Source: Vicinamibacteria bacterium (GTDB lineage: Bacteria; Acidobacteriota; Vicinamibacteria; Fen-336). From it: a stretch of DNA of 38,714 nucleotides. The translations under genes were made by a program, and so were the position numbers. The notes beneath the pieces were generated by a model. That model saw only the letters and a list, made by a program, of their open reading frames with translations, was not told where the DNA came from and searched no databases. This document shows positions 7,276-17,069 of the stretch, one piece after another (the first letter of the stretch is position 1; every line of letters begins with the position of its first letter). The stretch lies in assembly GCA_035570235.1 (NCBI GenBank), contig DATMML010000071.1:1-38714 (forward strand), given 5' to 3'.

Positions 7276-7330
7276 CAAGCCAGCGCGTCGCGCGCAAAAT
7301 GGCCCTCGGCGAAATCGCCGAGGGCTTTTT
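7218..7330 (+). terminator. Intrinsic terminator acting as candidate attenuator of thrC
   Basis: The terminator is GCCCTCGGCG (7302-7311) pairing with CGCCGAGGGC (7316-7325), a perfect 10-bp stem around AAAT, followed by TTTTTCGTTTT. Competing pairs are visible. GGGCCCC (7218-7224) can pair with GGGGCCC (7250-7256) around the Ile-Ile-Val codons. CGCCGGGG (7246-7253) can pair with CCTCGGCG (7304-7311), eight pairs with one G-U, which would disrupt the terminator. The thrC ribosome site follows the U tract at once, so readthrough is needed for thrC expression from this promoter. Confidence 0.7.
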
Positions 7331-7348
7331 CGTTTTGGGGAGGCCGAC

Positions 7349-8593
7349 ATGGGTTGGGTGACTGGCTTGAAGTGCAAGGAGTGCGGGAAGGAACGGGGGA
7401 TCGAACCCGTGGCGGCCTGCGACGCCTGCTGGGGAGCCCTGGAGCCGGTCTACGACCTGGAGCGGGCCCGGGCCACGTTCACCAAGGAGGCGATCGCGGA
7501 CCGCCCGCGCGACCTCTGGCGCTACCGCGAGCTGCTGCCCCTGGAGGCGGAAGGGACCGTGGGCTGGGGGACGGGGTTCACCCCCCTCCTGCGCGTCCCG
7601 CGCCTGGGCGAGCGGCTTGGCATCGCCGATCTCTGGGTCAAGTACGACGCGGCCTGTCATCCCACCCTCTCCTTCAAGGACCGGCTGGTGGCGGTGGCGC
7701 TAAGCAAGGCCAAGGAGTTCGGGATGGACACCGTGGGCTGCGCCTCCACCGGCAACCTGGCCAACGCGGTGGCGGCGGGGGCGGCCCGGGCCGGCCTGCG
7801 CGCGGTCGTGCTCGTTCCGGAGGACCTGGAGGCGACCAAGCTCCGGGGGACGGCCGTGTACCGCGCGACGCTCGTGGGCGTGCGCGGCAACTACGACCGC
7901 GTGAACCGGCTCTGTGCGGAGATCGTGGACCGGCACGGCTGGGGGATCGTCAACGTCAACCTGCGCGCCTACTACGGCGAGGGCTCCAAGACGGTTGGCT
8001 TTGAAGTCGCGGAGCAGAGGGGCTGGACCCTGCCCGGCCACGTGGTCGCGCCCATGGCCGGGGGCAGCCTGCTCACCAAGATGGAGCGGGCCTTCCGCCA
8101 GCTCGTGGAGCTGGGGCTGGTTGACGACGAACCCTTCGTACTTCACGGGGCCCAGGCCGCGGGCTGCAATCCAATCGCGGGGGCCTGGAAGGCGGGGCTC
8201 GCCACGCCACGGCCGGTGAAGCCGGCCACCATCGTGCGCAGCCTGGCCATCGGCGATCCCGCGGACGGCGCGTCCGCCCTGGCTGCGATCCGGCGCACAG
8301 GGGGGCGGGCCGAGGATCCCACCGACCCCGAGGTGATCCAGGGCATGCAACTCCTGGCGGAGACGGAGGGCCTCTTCGCGGAGACGGCGGGGGGGACGGT
8401 GGTGGCCGCCGCCCGCCGGCTCGCGGAGGGCGGGGCCTTTGCGGACGGCCGGCCAGTGGTGCTCCTTATCACGGGCCACGGCCTCAAGACCGCGGAGGCC
8501 CTGGGCGGGCCTGCCCCCTTCGATACCGTCATTGACGGGCGGCTCTCGGAGTTCGAGGCGTTCTGGAGCGCCCGGGAGGGGGCGGTGGCCTGA
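7349..8593 (+). CDS. thrC: Threonine synthase
   Basis: A cytoplasmic PLP enzyme that converts O-phosphohomoserine to threonine, the last step of threonine synthesis. The 414-aa length suits the family. An N-terminal zinc-ribbon-like part (Cys 9, 12, 24 and 27) is followed by the fold-type II PLP domain. HPTLSFKDR holds the Schiff-base lysine (about Lys110), CASTGNLANAVAA is the substrate loop, and PMAGGSLLTKM and a late LLITGHGLKT are the phosphate-binding and C-terminal landmarks. ATG 7349 is preceded by GGGGAGG at 7337-7343, an excellent ribosome site. No hom or thrB gene is adjacent. Expression is probably controlled by the leader and terminator directly upstream. Confidence 0.95.
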   Translation: MGWVTGLKCKECGKERGIEPVAACDACWGALEPVYDLERARATFTKEAIADRPRDLWRYRELLPLEAEGTVGWGTGFTPLLRVPRLGERLGIADLWVKYDAACHPTLSFKDRLVAVALSKAKEFGMDTVGCASTGNLANAVAAGAARAGLRAVVLVPEDLEATKLRGTAVYRATLVGVRGNYDRVNRLCAEIVDRHGWGIVNVNLRAYYGEGSKTVGFEVAEQRGWTLPGHVVAPMAGGSLLTKMERAFRQLVELGLVDDEPFVLHGAQAAGCNPIAGAWKAGLATPRPVKPATIVRSLAIGDPADGASALAAIRRTGGRAEDPTDPEVIQGMQLLAETEGLFAETAGGTVVAAARRLAEGGAFADGRPVVLLITGHGLKTAEALGGPAPFDTVIDGRLSEFEAFWSAREGAVA

Positions 8594-9025
8594 GCACCGG
8601 CAGTGAGAGTGGCGGATGCTCACGCCTCTCAGACCCCGCTGTCGGATATGTGCGCGCGCAAGGCCGGGCTCGGAGAAAGGCGCTCTGTGACACACCGGTG
8701 GGGCTATACTCGGACGCGAGATATGGTATGTCGACGAAAGAAATCTTGACCGAGATGGACCTGCAGCGAGAGCCGCGGGACGGGCGCAAGCACGAACTTG
8801 TCGACGGGACGCGGCTCGCGCCGCTGACCAGGACAAGTAGGGGAGAGCGGGTGCCGCGGGTGCGGAAGACGAGCGACTTAATGATCTCTTCTACCCTGCA
8901 GCCAATCGCGGCTGCGGCCTCACGAGCGCTGCGGGCAGTCTCGGGGAGCTCCCGAACCCGAGCTGCGCTCCGTGACCGTGGGAGAGGTGGCCAGGCTCAG
9001 CGGGTGAGCCAGGAACCCGCTACCA
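8594..9025. other. Gene-poor interval with a decayed Uma2 start and a weak hairpin
   Basis: These 432 bases between thrC and the intact Uma2 gene contain an imperfect hairpin (TGAGAG at 8604-8609 facing CTCTCA at 8626-8631, with GCG/CGC inside) and no U tract, so it is at best a weak terminator of thrC. A TATACT at 8705-8710 precedes the Uma2-like remnant at 8728. Beyond about 8820 I see no recognisable coding sequence, apart from a 12-codon MerR-like fragment that I do not count as a gene. Confidence 0.5.
8728..8820 (+). pseudogene. Remnant of a Uma2-family (DUF820) gene, N-terminal part only
   Basis: The first 27 codons from ATG 8728 read as a Uma2 N-terminus, including DLQREPRDGRKHELVDG. 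This closely parallels DLLRLPRDGRKYELVDG in the intact gene starting near 9044. After VDG the similarity ends, and the remaining open frame (to 9039) has no family feature. The simplest reading is a tandem duplicate or related gene truncated by deletion. Upstream of both copies lies TATACT at a short distance from the start codon (8705-8710 and 9032-9037), so a promoter-like segment may have been duplicated too. Confidence 0.6.
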
Positions 9026-9580
9026 ATGACGTATACTGACGAGGTGGCAACGACTCGGCCAGCAGTCACCGACCAGGACCTCCTGCGGCTTCCCAGGGAT
9101 GGGCGCAAGTACGAGCTCGTGGATGGGGAGATTCGCGTGAGCCCCGCCGGTGCGCGCCACGGAAAGATCTCCGTGCGTCTCACGGCTGCTCTCCTGGCTT
9201 TCGTCAGCCCGCAGCGCCTCGGGGATGTCTTCGACTCCAGCACCGGATACCGGCTTCCGGGGGGCAATGTCCGCTCTGCGGACGCCAGCTTCGTTTCCTC
9301 GAAGCGCCTTCCGAGGGTCCCCGAGGGCTTCGCGGAACTCGCGCCCGACCTCGCGGTCGAGGTCCTCTCGCCCGAGGACCGTCCCCGCGAAGTGCTTGAC
9401 AAGGTCGGGGAGTACCTCTCGGCCGGCGTGCGGCTCGTGTGGGTGATCGACCCCCGCGCTTCCCGCGCCGCCTCTTACCGCTCGCTCACCGACGTGCGGG
9501 AGATCGGGCCGGACGGGACGCTCGATGGGGAAGACGTGCTCCCTGACTTCCGCTGCCGGCTCGCCGATCTTCTCAGCTGA
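9026..9580 (+). CDS. Uma2-family (DUF820) putative endonuclease
   Basis: A member of the Uma2/DUF820 family, which has the PD-(D/E)XK nuclease fold and is greatly expanded in cyanobacteria, Chloroflexi and some Acidobacteria; no cellular function is established. Family features are RDGRKYELVDGEIRVSP (N-terminal strand and loop), GKISVRLTAALLAFV, SADASFVSSKRLP, and PDLAVEVLSPEDRPREV with a catalytic-type Asp and Glu. DKVGEYLSAGVRLVWVIDP then completes the core. Length (about 180 aa) is usual. The start could be ATG 9026 or GTG 9044. For the GTG, a TATACT six bases upstream would give a leaderless message. It follows a truncated relative and ends 124 bases before the convergent DAHP synthase gene. 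Confidence 0.85.
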   Translation: MTYTDEVATTRPAVTDQDLLRLPRDGRKYELVDGEIRVSPAGARHGKISVRLTAALLAFVSPQRLGDVFDSSTGYRLPGGNVRSADASFVSSKRLPRVPEGFAELAPDLAVEVLSPEDRPREVLDKVGEYLSAGVRLVWVIDPRASRAASYRSLTDVREIGPDGTLDGEDVLPDFRCRLADLLS

Positions 9581-9703
9581 GCTGGCCGACACCCGAGTCA
9601 CCTAGGGGTCTCTCGAGGCCATAGGGCCGTCGCCTACTCAGCTAGGGCACCTATCGTCAGCGTCCGACCAAGGGGACGCGAGTTGGGCGGGCTCTTAGCG
9701 GCC
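9581..9703. other. Convergent intergenic region without recognised signals
   Basis: This stretch separates the ends of the Uma2 gene and the leftward amino acid operon. I looked for a hairpin followed by a T run on either strand and found none, so how the long ilv-leu transcript ends is not evident here. Confidence 0.4.
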
Positions 9704-10831
9704 TCAGGCGATCCGCTGCCCGCTCCGTATCTCGGCTAGCGCCCGTCGCTCCAGGTAGGCCCGGCGCACCAGCTCCGCATCGCGGATGAAGTGGTCCAGC
9801 TCCTCGAGACCAAGGGCCTGCGGCCCGTCGCAGAGGGCCTCCGCCGGCCGGGGGTGGAAGTCCACGAGCACCATGTTGGCGCCGGCGATGATGCCCTGGG
9901 CGGTGGCGTGGTGGATGTCGAGCAGGCCGTCGACTGCTTCCAGGCGCTTGCCCACGGAATGGGAGGGGTCGACGCCCACGGGCAGACGGGTCAGGCGCTT
10001 GACCACCGGCACGTGGCCGAAGTCCACGAAGTTCCTGTGCGGATCTCCCAAGTGGCTCTTGGCCCCCCGCAGGCAGAAGATGATCCGGTTATTCCCCCCC
10101 GCGGCTAGGTACTCGCAGGCGTTCAGGGACTCCTCGAGGCTGATGCCCATCCCCCGCTTGAAGAGGACGGGGAAGTCCTGCTGCTGGCCCACGATCTTCA
10201 GCAGCTCAAAGTTCTGGGCGTTTCGGGTCCCGATCTGGAGCATGACCCCGGTGGGGTGCCCGGCCGCGGCCAGGGCGGAGCGGATCTCGTCCAGGTGCGA
10301 CTCGTGGGTCACCTCCATGGCGATGACCTTGATGCCGTGCTCTCCCGCCAGGTCGAAAACAAAAGGCAGGCACTTGGCCCCGTGCCCCTGGAAGTCGTAG
10401 GGGCTGGTCCGGGGCTTGTAGGCGCCGGCCCGGGTGGTCCTCAGCCCCACCCCCTTCAAGGCCCGGAAGGTCCTCTCCACGTTCTCGCGGGTGTCCACCG
10501 CGCAGAGCCCGGCGAAGATGTGGAAGCTGTCCTGGTCGAAGCGCAGGCCCTGGTAGGAGAAGCCGACCGCCTCCGCCTGGCCCTCGTGGCGGCCGATCGT
10601 GCGGTAGCTCTGGCGGATGCGGATCACCTTCTCGACCGCGGAAAACTCCTCGAAGGGCTCCTGGGGGATGGCCCCCGTGGCCCCCAGCAGGTAGATCTCG
10701 GTCAAGGAGCGGGTGGCCCCCTCGATCACGCGCACCTCCGTGCGCACGTCGGGGTAGCGCTCCGCCATCTGGCGGACCTGCCGGACCTCCGGGGAGTCGG
10801 GCCGGATGTCGGCCTTCAACACCAGGATCAA
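9704..10831 (-). CDS. aroF: 3-deoxy-7-phosphoheptulonate (DAHP) synthase homologue, divergent
   Basis: Type I DAHP synthase family: condenses PEP and erythrose-4-phosphate in the first shikimate step. Residues 1-72 form the small ferredoxin-like regulatory domain seen in Thermotoga-type enzymes, then the barrel. Conserved are RAGAYKPRTSPYDFQG, IGTRNAQNF, VLFKRG and GVDPSHSVGKR. Three deviations stand out. The usual AGPCS(V/A)E is AGLCAVD, keeping metal-ligand Cys110. The Glu ligand expected in a VEVHP-like motif is Asp324 (VDFHP). A longer SHLGDPHRNF loop follows CLRG. His291 and Asp335 are kept. It starts with TTG 10831 and lies 40 bases after leuB on the same strand, so it is probably the last gene of the branched-chain operon. 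It may be a true but divergent DAHP synthase, or an aldolase with altered substrate. Confidence 0.85.
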   Translation of the reverse strand: MILVLKADIRPDSPEVRQVRQMAERYPDVRTEVRVIEGATRSLTEIYLLGATGAIPQEPFEEFSAVEKVIRIRQSYRTIGRHEGQAEAVGFSYQGLRFDQDSFHIFAGLCAVDTRENVERTFRALKGVGLRTTRAGAYKPRTSPYDFQGHGAKCLPFVFDLAGEHGIKVIAMEVTHESHLDEIRSALAAAGHPTGVMLQIGTRNAQNFELLKIVGQQQDFPVLFKRGMGISLEESLNACEYLAAGGNNRIIFCLRGAKSHLGDPHRNFVDFGHVPVVKRLTRLPVGVDPSHSVGKRLEAVDGLLDIHHATAQGIIAGANMVLVDFHPRPAEALCDGPQALGLEELDHFIRDAELVRRAYLERRALAEIRSGQRIA

Positions 10832-10871
10832 AAGCCGGGTCCCCCGCGCGTTTCCCGGTGGGGGGCGTCCA

Positions 10872-11945
10872 CTAGACGCCCCACTCCGAGACCGCGCCCG
10901 CCTCGTCCCCGGAGGCGTGGGCCCAGCGCAGCCAGGAGAGGTGGCGCAGGACCGAGGCCGTCACCTCGACGGTGGTGGAATCGCCGCCGATGTCGGGGGT
11001 GCGGACCTCCTTGAGGGCGGCCGCCACCGAGGCCTCGACGGCCCGCGCCAGCTCCGGTCGCTCCAGGCCGTACTCCAGGAGCATGGCCACGGTAAGGATG
11101 GCTCCGATGGGGTTGGCGATGCCGCGCCCGGCAATCTCCGGGGCCGACCCGTGTATGGGCTCGAAGAGGGAGGGTCCCGCGCCCAGGGAGGCGGAGGGCA
11201 GGATGCCGATGGAGCCCGCCACCACCGCCGCCTCGTCGCTCAGGATGTCGCCGAAGAGGTTCTCGGTCAGGATCACGTCGAAGCGGTGGGGCGCGCGCAG
11301 GATCTCGAAGCTGGCCGCGTCCACGTAGCGGTGCTCCAGCTCCACGTCCGGATACTCTAGCCCCACCTCCGTGACCACCGTCCGCCAGAGGCGCGAGGTC
11401 TCGAGGACGTTGGCCTTGTCCACGGAGGTCACGCGCTGCCGCCGCCGGCGGGCCTCCTTGAAGGCCACGTGGGCCACCGCCCGCACCTGCTCCGCGGACT
11501 GCCGCCAGGTATTGAAGGCGTCGGTGCTGTTCCCCCCCCTCGGCTCCCCGAAATAGACGCCCCCCGAGAGCTCGCGCACGATGAGCATGTCCGCGTGGCG
11601 CGCGAGGCCGTCGCGCAGCGGGGTGGGGAGGCCCATGTAGCGGGCGGGGCGGAGGTTGGCGTAGGCGCCCAGGGCCCGCCGCAGGCGGAGGAGGCCGTCC
11701 TCGGGCCGCACGGGCCCTCCCTCCCAGCGCGGGCCGCCCACCGCGCCCAGGAAGACTGCGTCCGCCCCCGTGCAGAGCTCGAGGGTCTCGCGGGGCAGGG
11801 GATCGCCGGTGGCGTCGATGGCGGCTCCCCCCACCCGCCCTTCGCAGACCTCGACCGGCAGGCAGGCCCTCAAGATGGTGAGCGCGGCCTTGGTGACCTC
11901 GGGGCCGATGCCGTCTCCGGCCAGGACAGCGATGGTGGGGCTCAT
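10872..11945 (-). CDS. leuB: 3-isopropylmalate dehydrogenase
   Basis: Oxidatively decarboxylates 3-isopropylmalate to 2-oxoisocaproate with NAD+ in leucine synthesis. It begins [18 protein letters not shown], the standard N-terminus. It also has [29 protein letters not shown], the Tyr-containing [15 protein letters not shown], the [17 protein letters not shown] segment with the catalytic Lys, [20 protein letters not shown] with the metal-binding Asp residues, and [24 protein letters not shown] for NAD+ binding. The 357-aa length is typical. Its ATG overlaps the leuD stop by four bases (ATGA at 11942-11945), indicating translational coupling. Confidence 0.96.
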   Translation of the reverse strand: MSPTIAVLAGDGIGPEVTKAALTILRACLPVEVCEGRVGGAAIDATGDPLPRETLELCTGADAVFLGAVGGPRWEGGPVRPEDGLLRLRRALGAYANLRPARYMGLPTPLRDGLARHADMLIVRELSGGVYFGEPRGGNSTDAFNTWRQSAEQVRAVAHVAFKEARRRRQRVTSVDKANVLETSRLWRTVVTEVGLEYPDVELEHRYVDAASFEILRAPHRFDVILTENLFGDILSDEAAVVAGSIGILPSASLGAGPSLFEPIHGSAPEIAGRGIANPIGAILTVAMLLEYGLERPELARAVEASVAAALKEVRTPDIGGDSTTVEVTASVLRHLSWLRWAHASGDEAGAVSEWGV

Positions 11946-12538
11946 GACGCGGGACCTCCAGGGGGGGAACCGTGGGACTGCTCGTGGGCGGCGATGGCCG
12001 CCTCTTGGGAGAGGAGAAAGGACAGGGCGTCCGCCCCCTCCAGGAGGCAGTGGCGGGCGAAAGGCTCGATGGGGAAGACGGCTACGCTCCCGTCGGGGAG
12101 GCGGAGGGTCTGATCCTTGAGGTCGATGGTGACCTCGCGGGGAGGAGCGGCGACCTTCTGGTAGGTGATGGGATCGACCTGGACGGGCAGAAGGCCCGCT
12201 TTGAGGGCGTTGCTGCGGAAGATGTCGGCGAAGGAGGTGCTGACCACGGCCCTAAAGCCGTTCTCCTGGAGCGCCCACACCGCGTGCTCGCGCGAGGAGC
12301 CGCAGCCGAAGTTGCGGCCGGCGACGAGGACGCGCGCGCCCTCCGCCTCCGGCCGGTTCAGCGCGAATTCCGGCCGCGGCCGGCCCTGCCCGTCCAGGCG
12401 CCAGTCCGCGAAAAGGGCGGTGCCAAAGCCGCCCCGCGTGGTCGAGGTCAAGAAGCGGGCGGGGCAGATCTGGTCGGTGTCGATGTTCTCGGCGTCGAGG
12501 ACGACGACGCGGGAGGTGAGAGCGCGGAAAGGTTCCAT
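11942..12538 (-). CDS. leuD: 3-isopropylmalate dehydratase small subunit
   Basis: Swivelling small subunit that completes the isopropylmalate isomerase with LeuC, converting 2-isopropylmalate to 3-isopropylmalate. Landmarks are [19 protein letters not shown] near the N-terminus, [21 protein letters not shown] (substrate-recognition loop with the GCGSSREHA signature), [21 protein letters not shown] and [10 protein letters not shown]. Length 198 aa is normal for the two-subunit bacterial form. It starts three bases after the leuC stop and overlaps leuB by four bases. Confidence 0.96.
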   Translation of the reverse strand: MEPFRALTSRVVVLDAENIDTDQICPARFLTSTTRGGFGTALFADWRLDGQGRPRPEFALNRPEAEGARVLVAGRNFGCGSSREHAVWALQENGFRAVVSTSFADIFRSNALKAGLLPVQVDPITYQKVAAPPREVTIDLKDQTLRLPDGSVAVFPIEPFARHCLLEGADALSFLLSQEAAIAAHEQSHGSPPGGPAS

Positions 12539-12541
12539 GTC

Positions 12542-13948
12542 CTACCCCACCATCTCGCGGGCGTCCGCGATGCGGCCGGTCACGGCGGCCGCGGCCGCGG
12601 TCAGGGGGCTGCCCAGGAAGGTCCGGCCCCCCACCCCCTGCCGTCCCTCGAAGTTCCGGTTGCTGGTGCTGACCGCGTACTGCCCGGGCTTAAGGGTGTC
12701 GCCGTTCATGGCCAGGCACATGGAGCAGCCGGCCTCGCGCCAGTCCGCTCCCGCCTGCTTGAAGATGCGGTCCAGGCCCTCGGACTCCGCCTGCCGCTTC
12801 ACTTGCTGGGAGCCGGGCACCACCAGAACCCTCACCCCCGGGGCCACCTTGCGGCCGTCCAGGAACCGGGCGGCCAGGCGCAGGTCGGAGATACGCGAGT
12901 TGGTGCAGCTCCCGATGAAGACCACGTTGATGGGCCGGCCGAGCAGAGGCTCTCCGGGCTCGAGGCCCATGTAGCGGAGCGCCTTCTCGAGGGCGGGGTC
13001 GCCCCCGGGGTCGGGGATCACCCCGCGGATCGAGATCCCCATGCCGGGGTTGGTGCCGTAGGTGATCATGGGCTCGAGCGCCGCGGCGTCGAAGTGCTCA
13101 TGTCGATCGAAGGCGGCCCCCTCGTCGCTGGGGAGCGCACGCCAGCCCTCGAGGGCGCGTTGCCAATCGCGGCCCGCGGGCGCGTGGGGCCGCCCCCTTA
13201 GGTAGGCGAAGGTGGTGTCGTCGGGGGCGATCAGGCCCGCGCGAGCCCCCGCTTCCACGGACATGTTGCAGACCGTCATTCGCTCTTCCATGGAAAGGGA
13301 GCGGATGGCCGAGCCCCGGTACTCGATCACATGACCCGTCCCGCCCCCCACTCCCAGGCGGGCGATGAGGCCCAGGATGAGGTCCTTGGCCGTGACCCCC
13401 GGGGCCAGCGCCCCCTCCATCTCCACGGCCAGGGTGCGGGGCCGGTCCTGGAGCAGGCACTGGGTGGCGAGCACGTGGGCCACCTCGCTGGTCCCGATCC
13501 CGAAGGCCAGGGCGCCGAAGGCCCCGTGGGTGCTGGTGTGGCTGTCCCCGCAGACGATGGTCATGCCGGGCTGGGTGAGGCCCAGCTCGGGGCCGATGAC
13601 GTGGACGATCCCCTGCCGCTCGCTCCCCAGGCCGTAGAGGGTGATGCCGAACTCCTGGCAGTTGACCTCGAGCTGGCGGATCTGGGCCGCGGCCCGGGGG
13701 TCGGCGACGGGGATCGCGCCCTCCCCCCCGCGGGGGGTGGTGGGGGTGGAGTGGTCCATGGTGGCCAGGGTGCGGTCCGGGCGCCGGACCTTGAGCCCGC
13801 GCTCGCGCAGGAGCGTGAAGGCCTGGGGCGACGTCACCTCGTGGATGAGGTGCAGGTCCGCGTACAGCACGGCCGGCGTCTCCGCGGTGGGCGGGCGCAC
13901 CAAGTGGCCCTCCCACACCTTCTCGAAGAGAGTCCGCGGTCGTGCCAT
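12542..13948 (-). CDS. leuC: 3-isopropylmalate dehydratase large subunit
   Basis: Aconitase-family catalytic subunit carrying the [4Fe-4S] cluster for isopropylmalate isomerisation. Cluster cysteines are visible at about Cys348 ([11 protein letters not shown]) and Cys408/Cys411 ([10 protein letters not shown]). Other conserved pieces are [45 protein letters not shown] (shown in part), [20 protein letters not shown] and the C-terminal [10 protein letters not shown]. Length 468 aa matches the bacterial LeuC type. It follows leuA by five bases, and leuD begins three bases after its stop. Confidence 0.96.
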   Translation of the reverse strand: MARPRTLFEKVWEGHLVRPPTAETPAVLYADLHLIHEVTSPQAFTLLRERGLKVRRPDRTLATMDHSTPTTPRGGEGAIPVADPRAAAQIRQLEVNCQEFGITLYGLGSERQGIVHVIGPELGLTQPGMTIVCGDSHTSTHGAFGALAFGIGTSEVAHVLATQCLLQDRPRTLAVEMEGALAPGVTAKDLILGLIARLGVGGGTGHVIEYRGSAIRSLSMEERMTVCNMSVEAGARAGLIAPDDTTFAYLRGRPHAPAGRDWQRALEGWRALPSDEGAAFDRHEHFDAAALEPMITYGTNPGMGISIRGVIPDPGGDPALEKALRYMGLEPGEPLLGRPINVVFIGSCTNSRISDLRLAARFLDGRKVAPGVRVLVVPGSQQVKRQAESEGLDRIFKQAGADWREAGCSMCLAMNGDTLKPGQYAVSTSNRNFEGRQGVGGRTFLGSPLTAAAAAVTGRIADAREMVG

Positions 13949-13953
13949 AGGTC

Positions 13954-16508
<2,555 letters not shown>

Positions 16509-16568
16509 GTCACCCTCCTTGCCGGCTCAGGGAAGCGTTCGAAGCGCCGATCGGAGCCCGGGGCATCG

Positions 16569-17069
16569 CTAGCCCGCCTCTCCGGGGGCGGCGGCGGTGC
16601 CCCGGACCATCGCGACCTTGCCCGTGCGCACCATCTCCAGGATGCCCCGGGGGCGCAGCAGCTCCACGAGGCCATTCACCTTCTCCAGGTCGCCCGTGAT
16701 CTCCACGATCACCGAATCCGGGGCCACGTCCACGATGCGGCTCCGGAAGATCTCCACCAGGTTCGCGATCTCCCCCCGCGTGCCCGGCTCGCAACGGACG
16801 CGGATCAGGGCCAGGTCCCGGTCCACGGTCGGCAGATGGGTCACGTCCGTGACCTCCGCCACCGGCACCAGCTTGCGCAGGTTGGCCGCCACCAGGTGGG
16901 CGGGGGCCCGTGCCGTGTCCACCACGATGGTCATCCGGGAGAAGTCAGGCACCTCGCTGCCCCCCACGGTCAGGCTCTCGATGTTGAAGGCCCGCCTCCG
17001 GAAGAGGCTGGCCACCCGGTTCAGGACCCCCGGCTGGTCCTGAACCCGAGCCACCAGGGTGTGCTTCAT
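16569..17069 (-). CDS. ilvN: Acetolactate synthase small (regulatory) subunit
   Basis: Regulatory subunit that stimulates IlvB and confers valine inhibition. The first about 75 residues form an ACT domain (HTLVARVQDQPGVLNRVASL, RRRAFNIESLTVGGSEVPD, FSRMTIVVD), followed by the second ACT-like C-terminal domain (RDLALIRVRCEPGTRGEI, VIVEITGDLEKVNGLVELL, EMVRTGKVAMVRG). Length 166 aa is standard. ATG 17069 overlaps the ilvB stop by four bases; the upstream open frame is only an ilvB shadow. The N-terminal DQPGVLNRV loop that contacts the effector is intact, so feedback control is expected. Confidence 0.95.
   Translation of the reverse strand: MKHTLVARVQDQPGVLNRVASLFRRRAFNIESLTVGGSEVPDFSRMTIVVDTARAPAHLVAANLRKLVPVAEVTDVTHLPTVDRDLALIRVRCEPGTRGEIANLVEIFRSRIVDVAPDSVIVEITGDLEKVNGLVELLRPRGILEMVRTGKVAMVRGTAAAPGEAG

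Noticed and set aside
8972-9007. Twelve codons reading V-T-V-G-E-V-A-R-L-S-G-stop, like the start of a MerR regulator
   Set aside because: Too short to support a gene or remnant, with no similarity before it and no remaining helix after it; chance cannot be excluded.
9026-9043. ATG 9026 as the secure start of the Uma2 gene
   Set aside because: The TATACT at 9032-9037 would lie inside the gene if it is a -10 box, so GTG 9044 is equally likely; I left the longer form in the table and stated the doubt.
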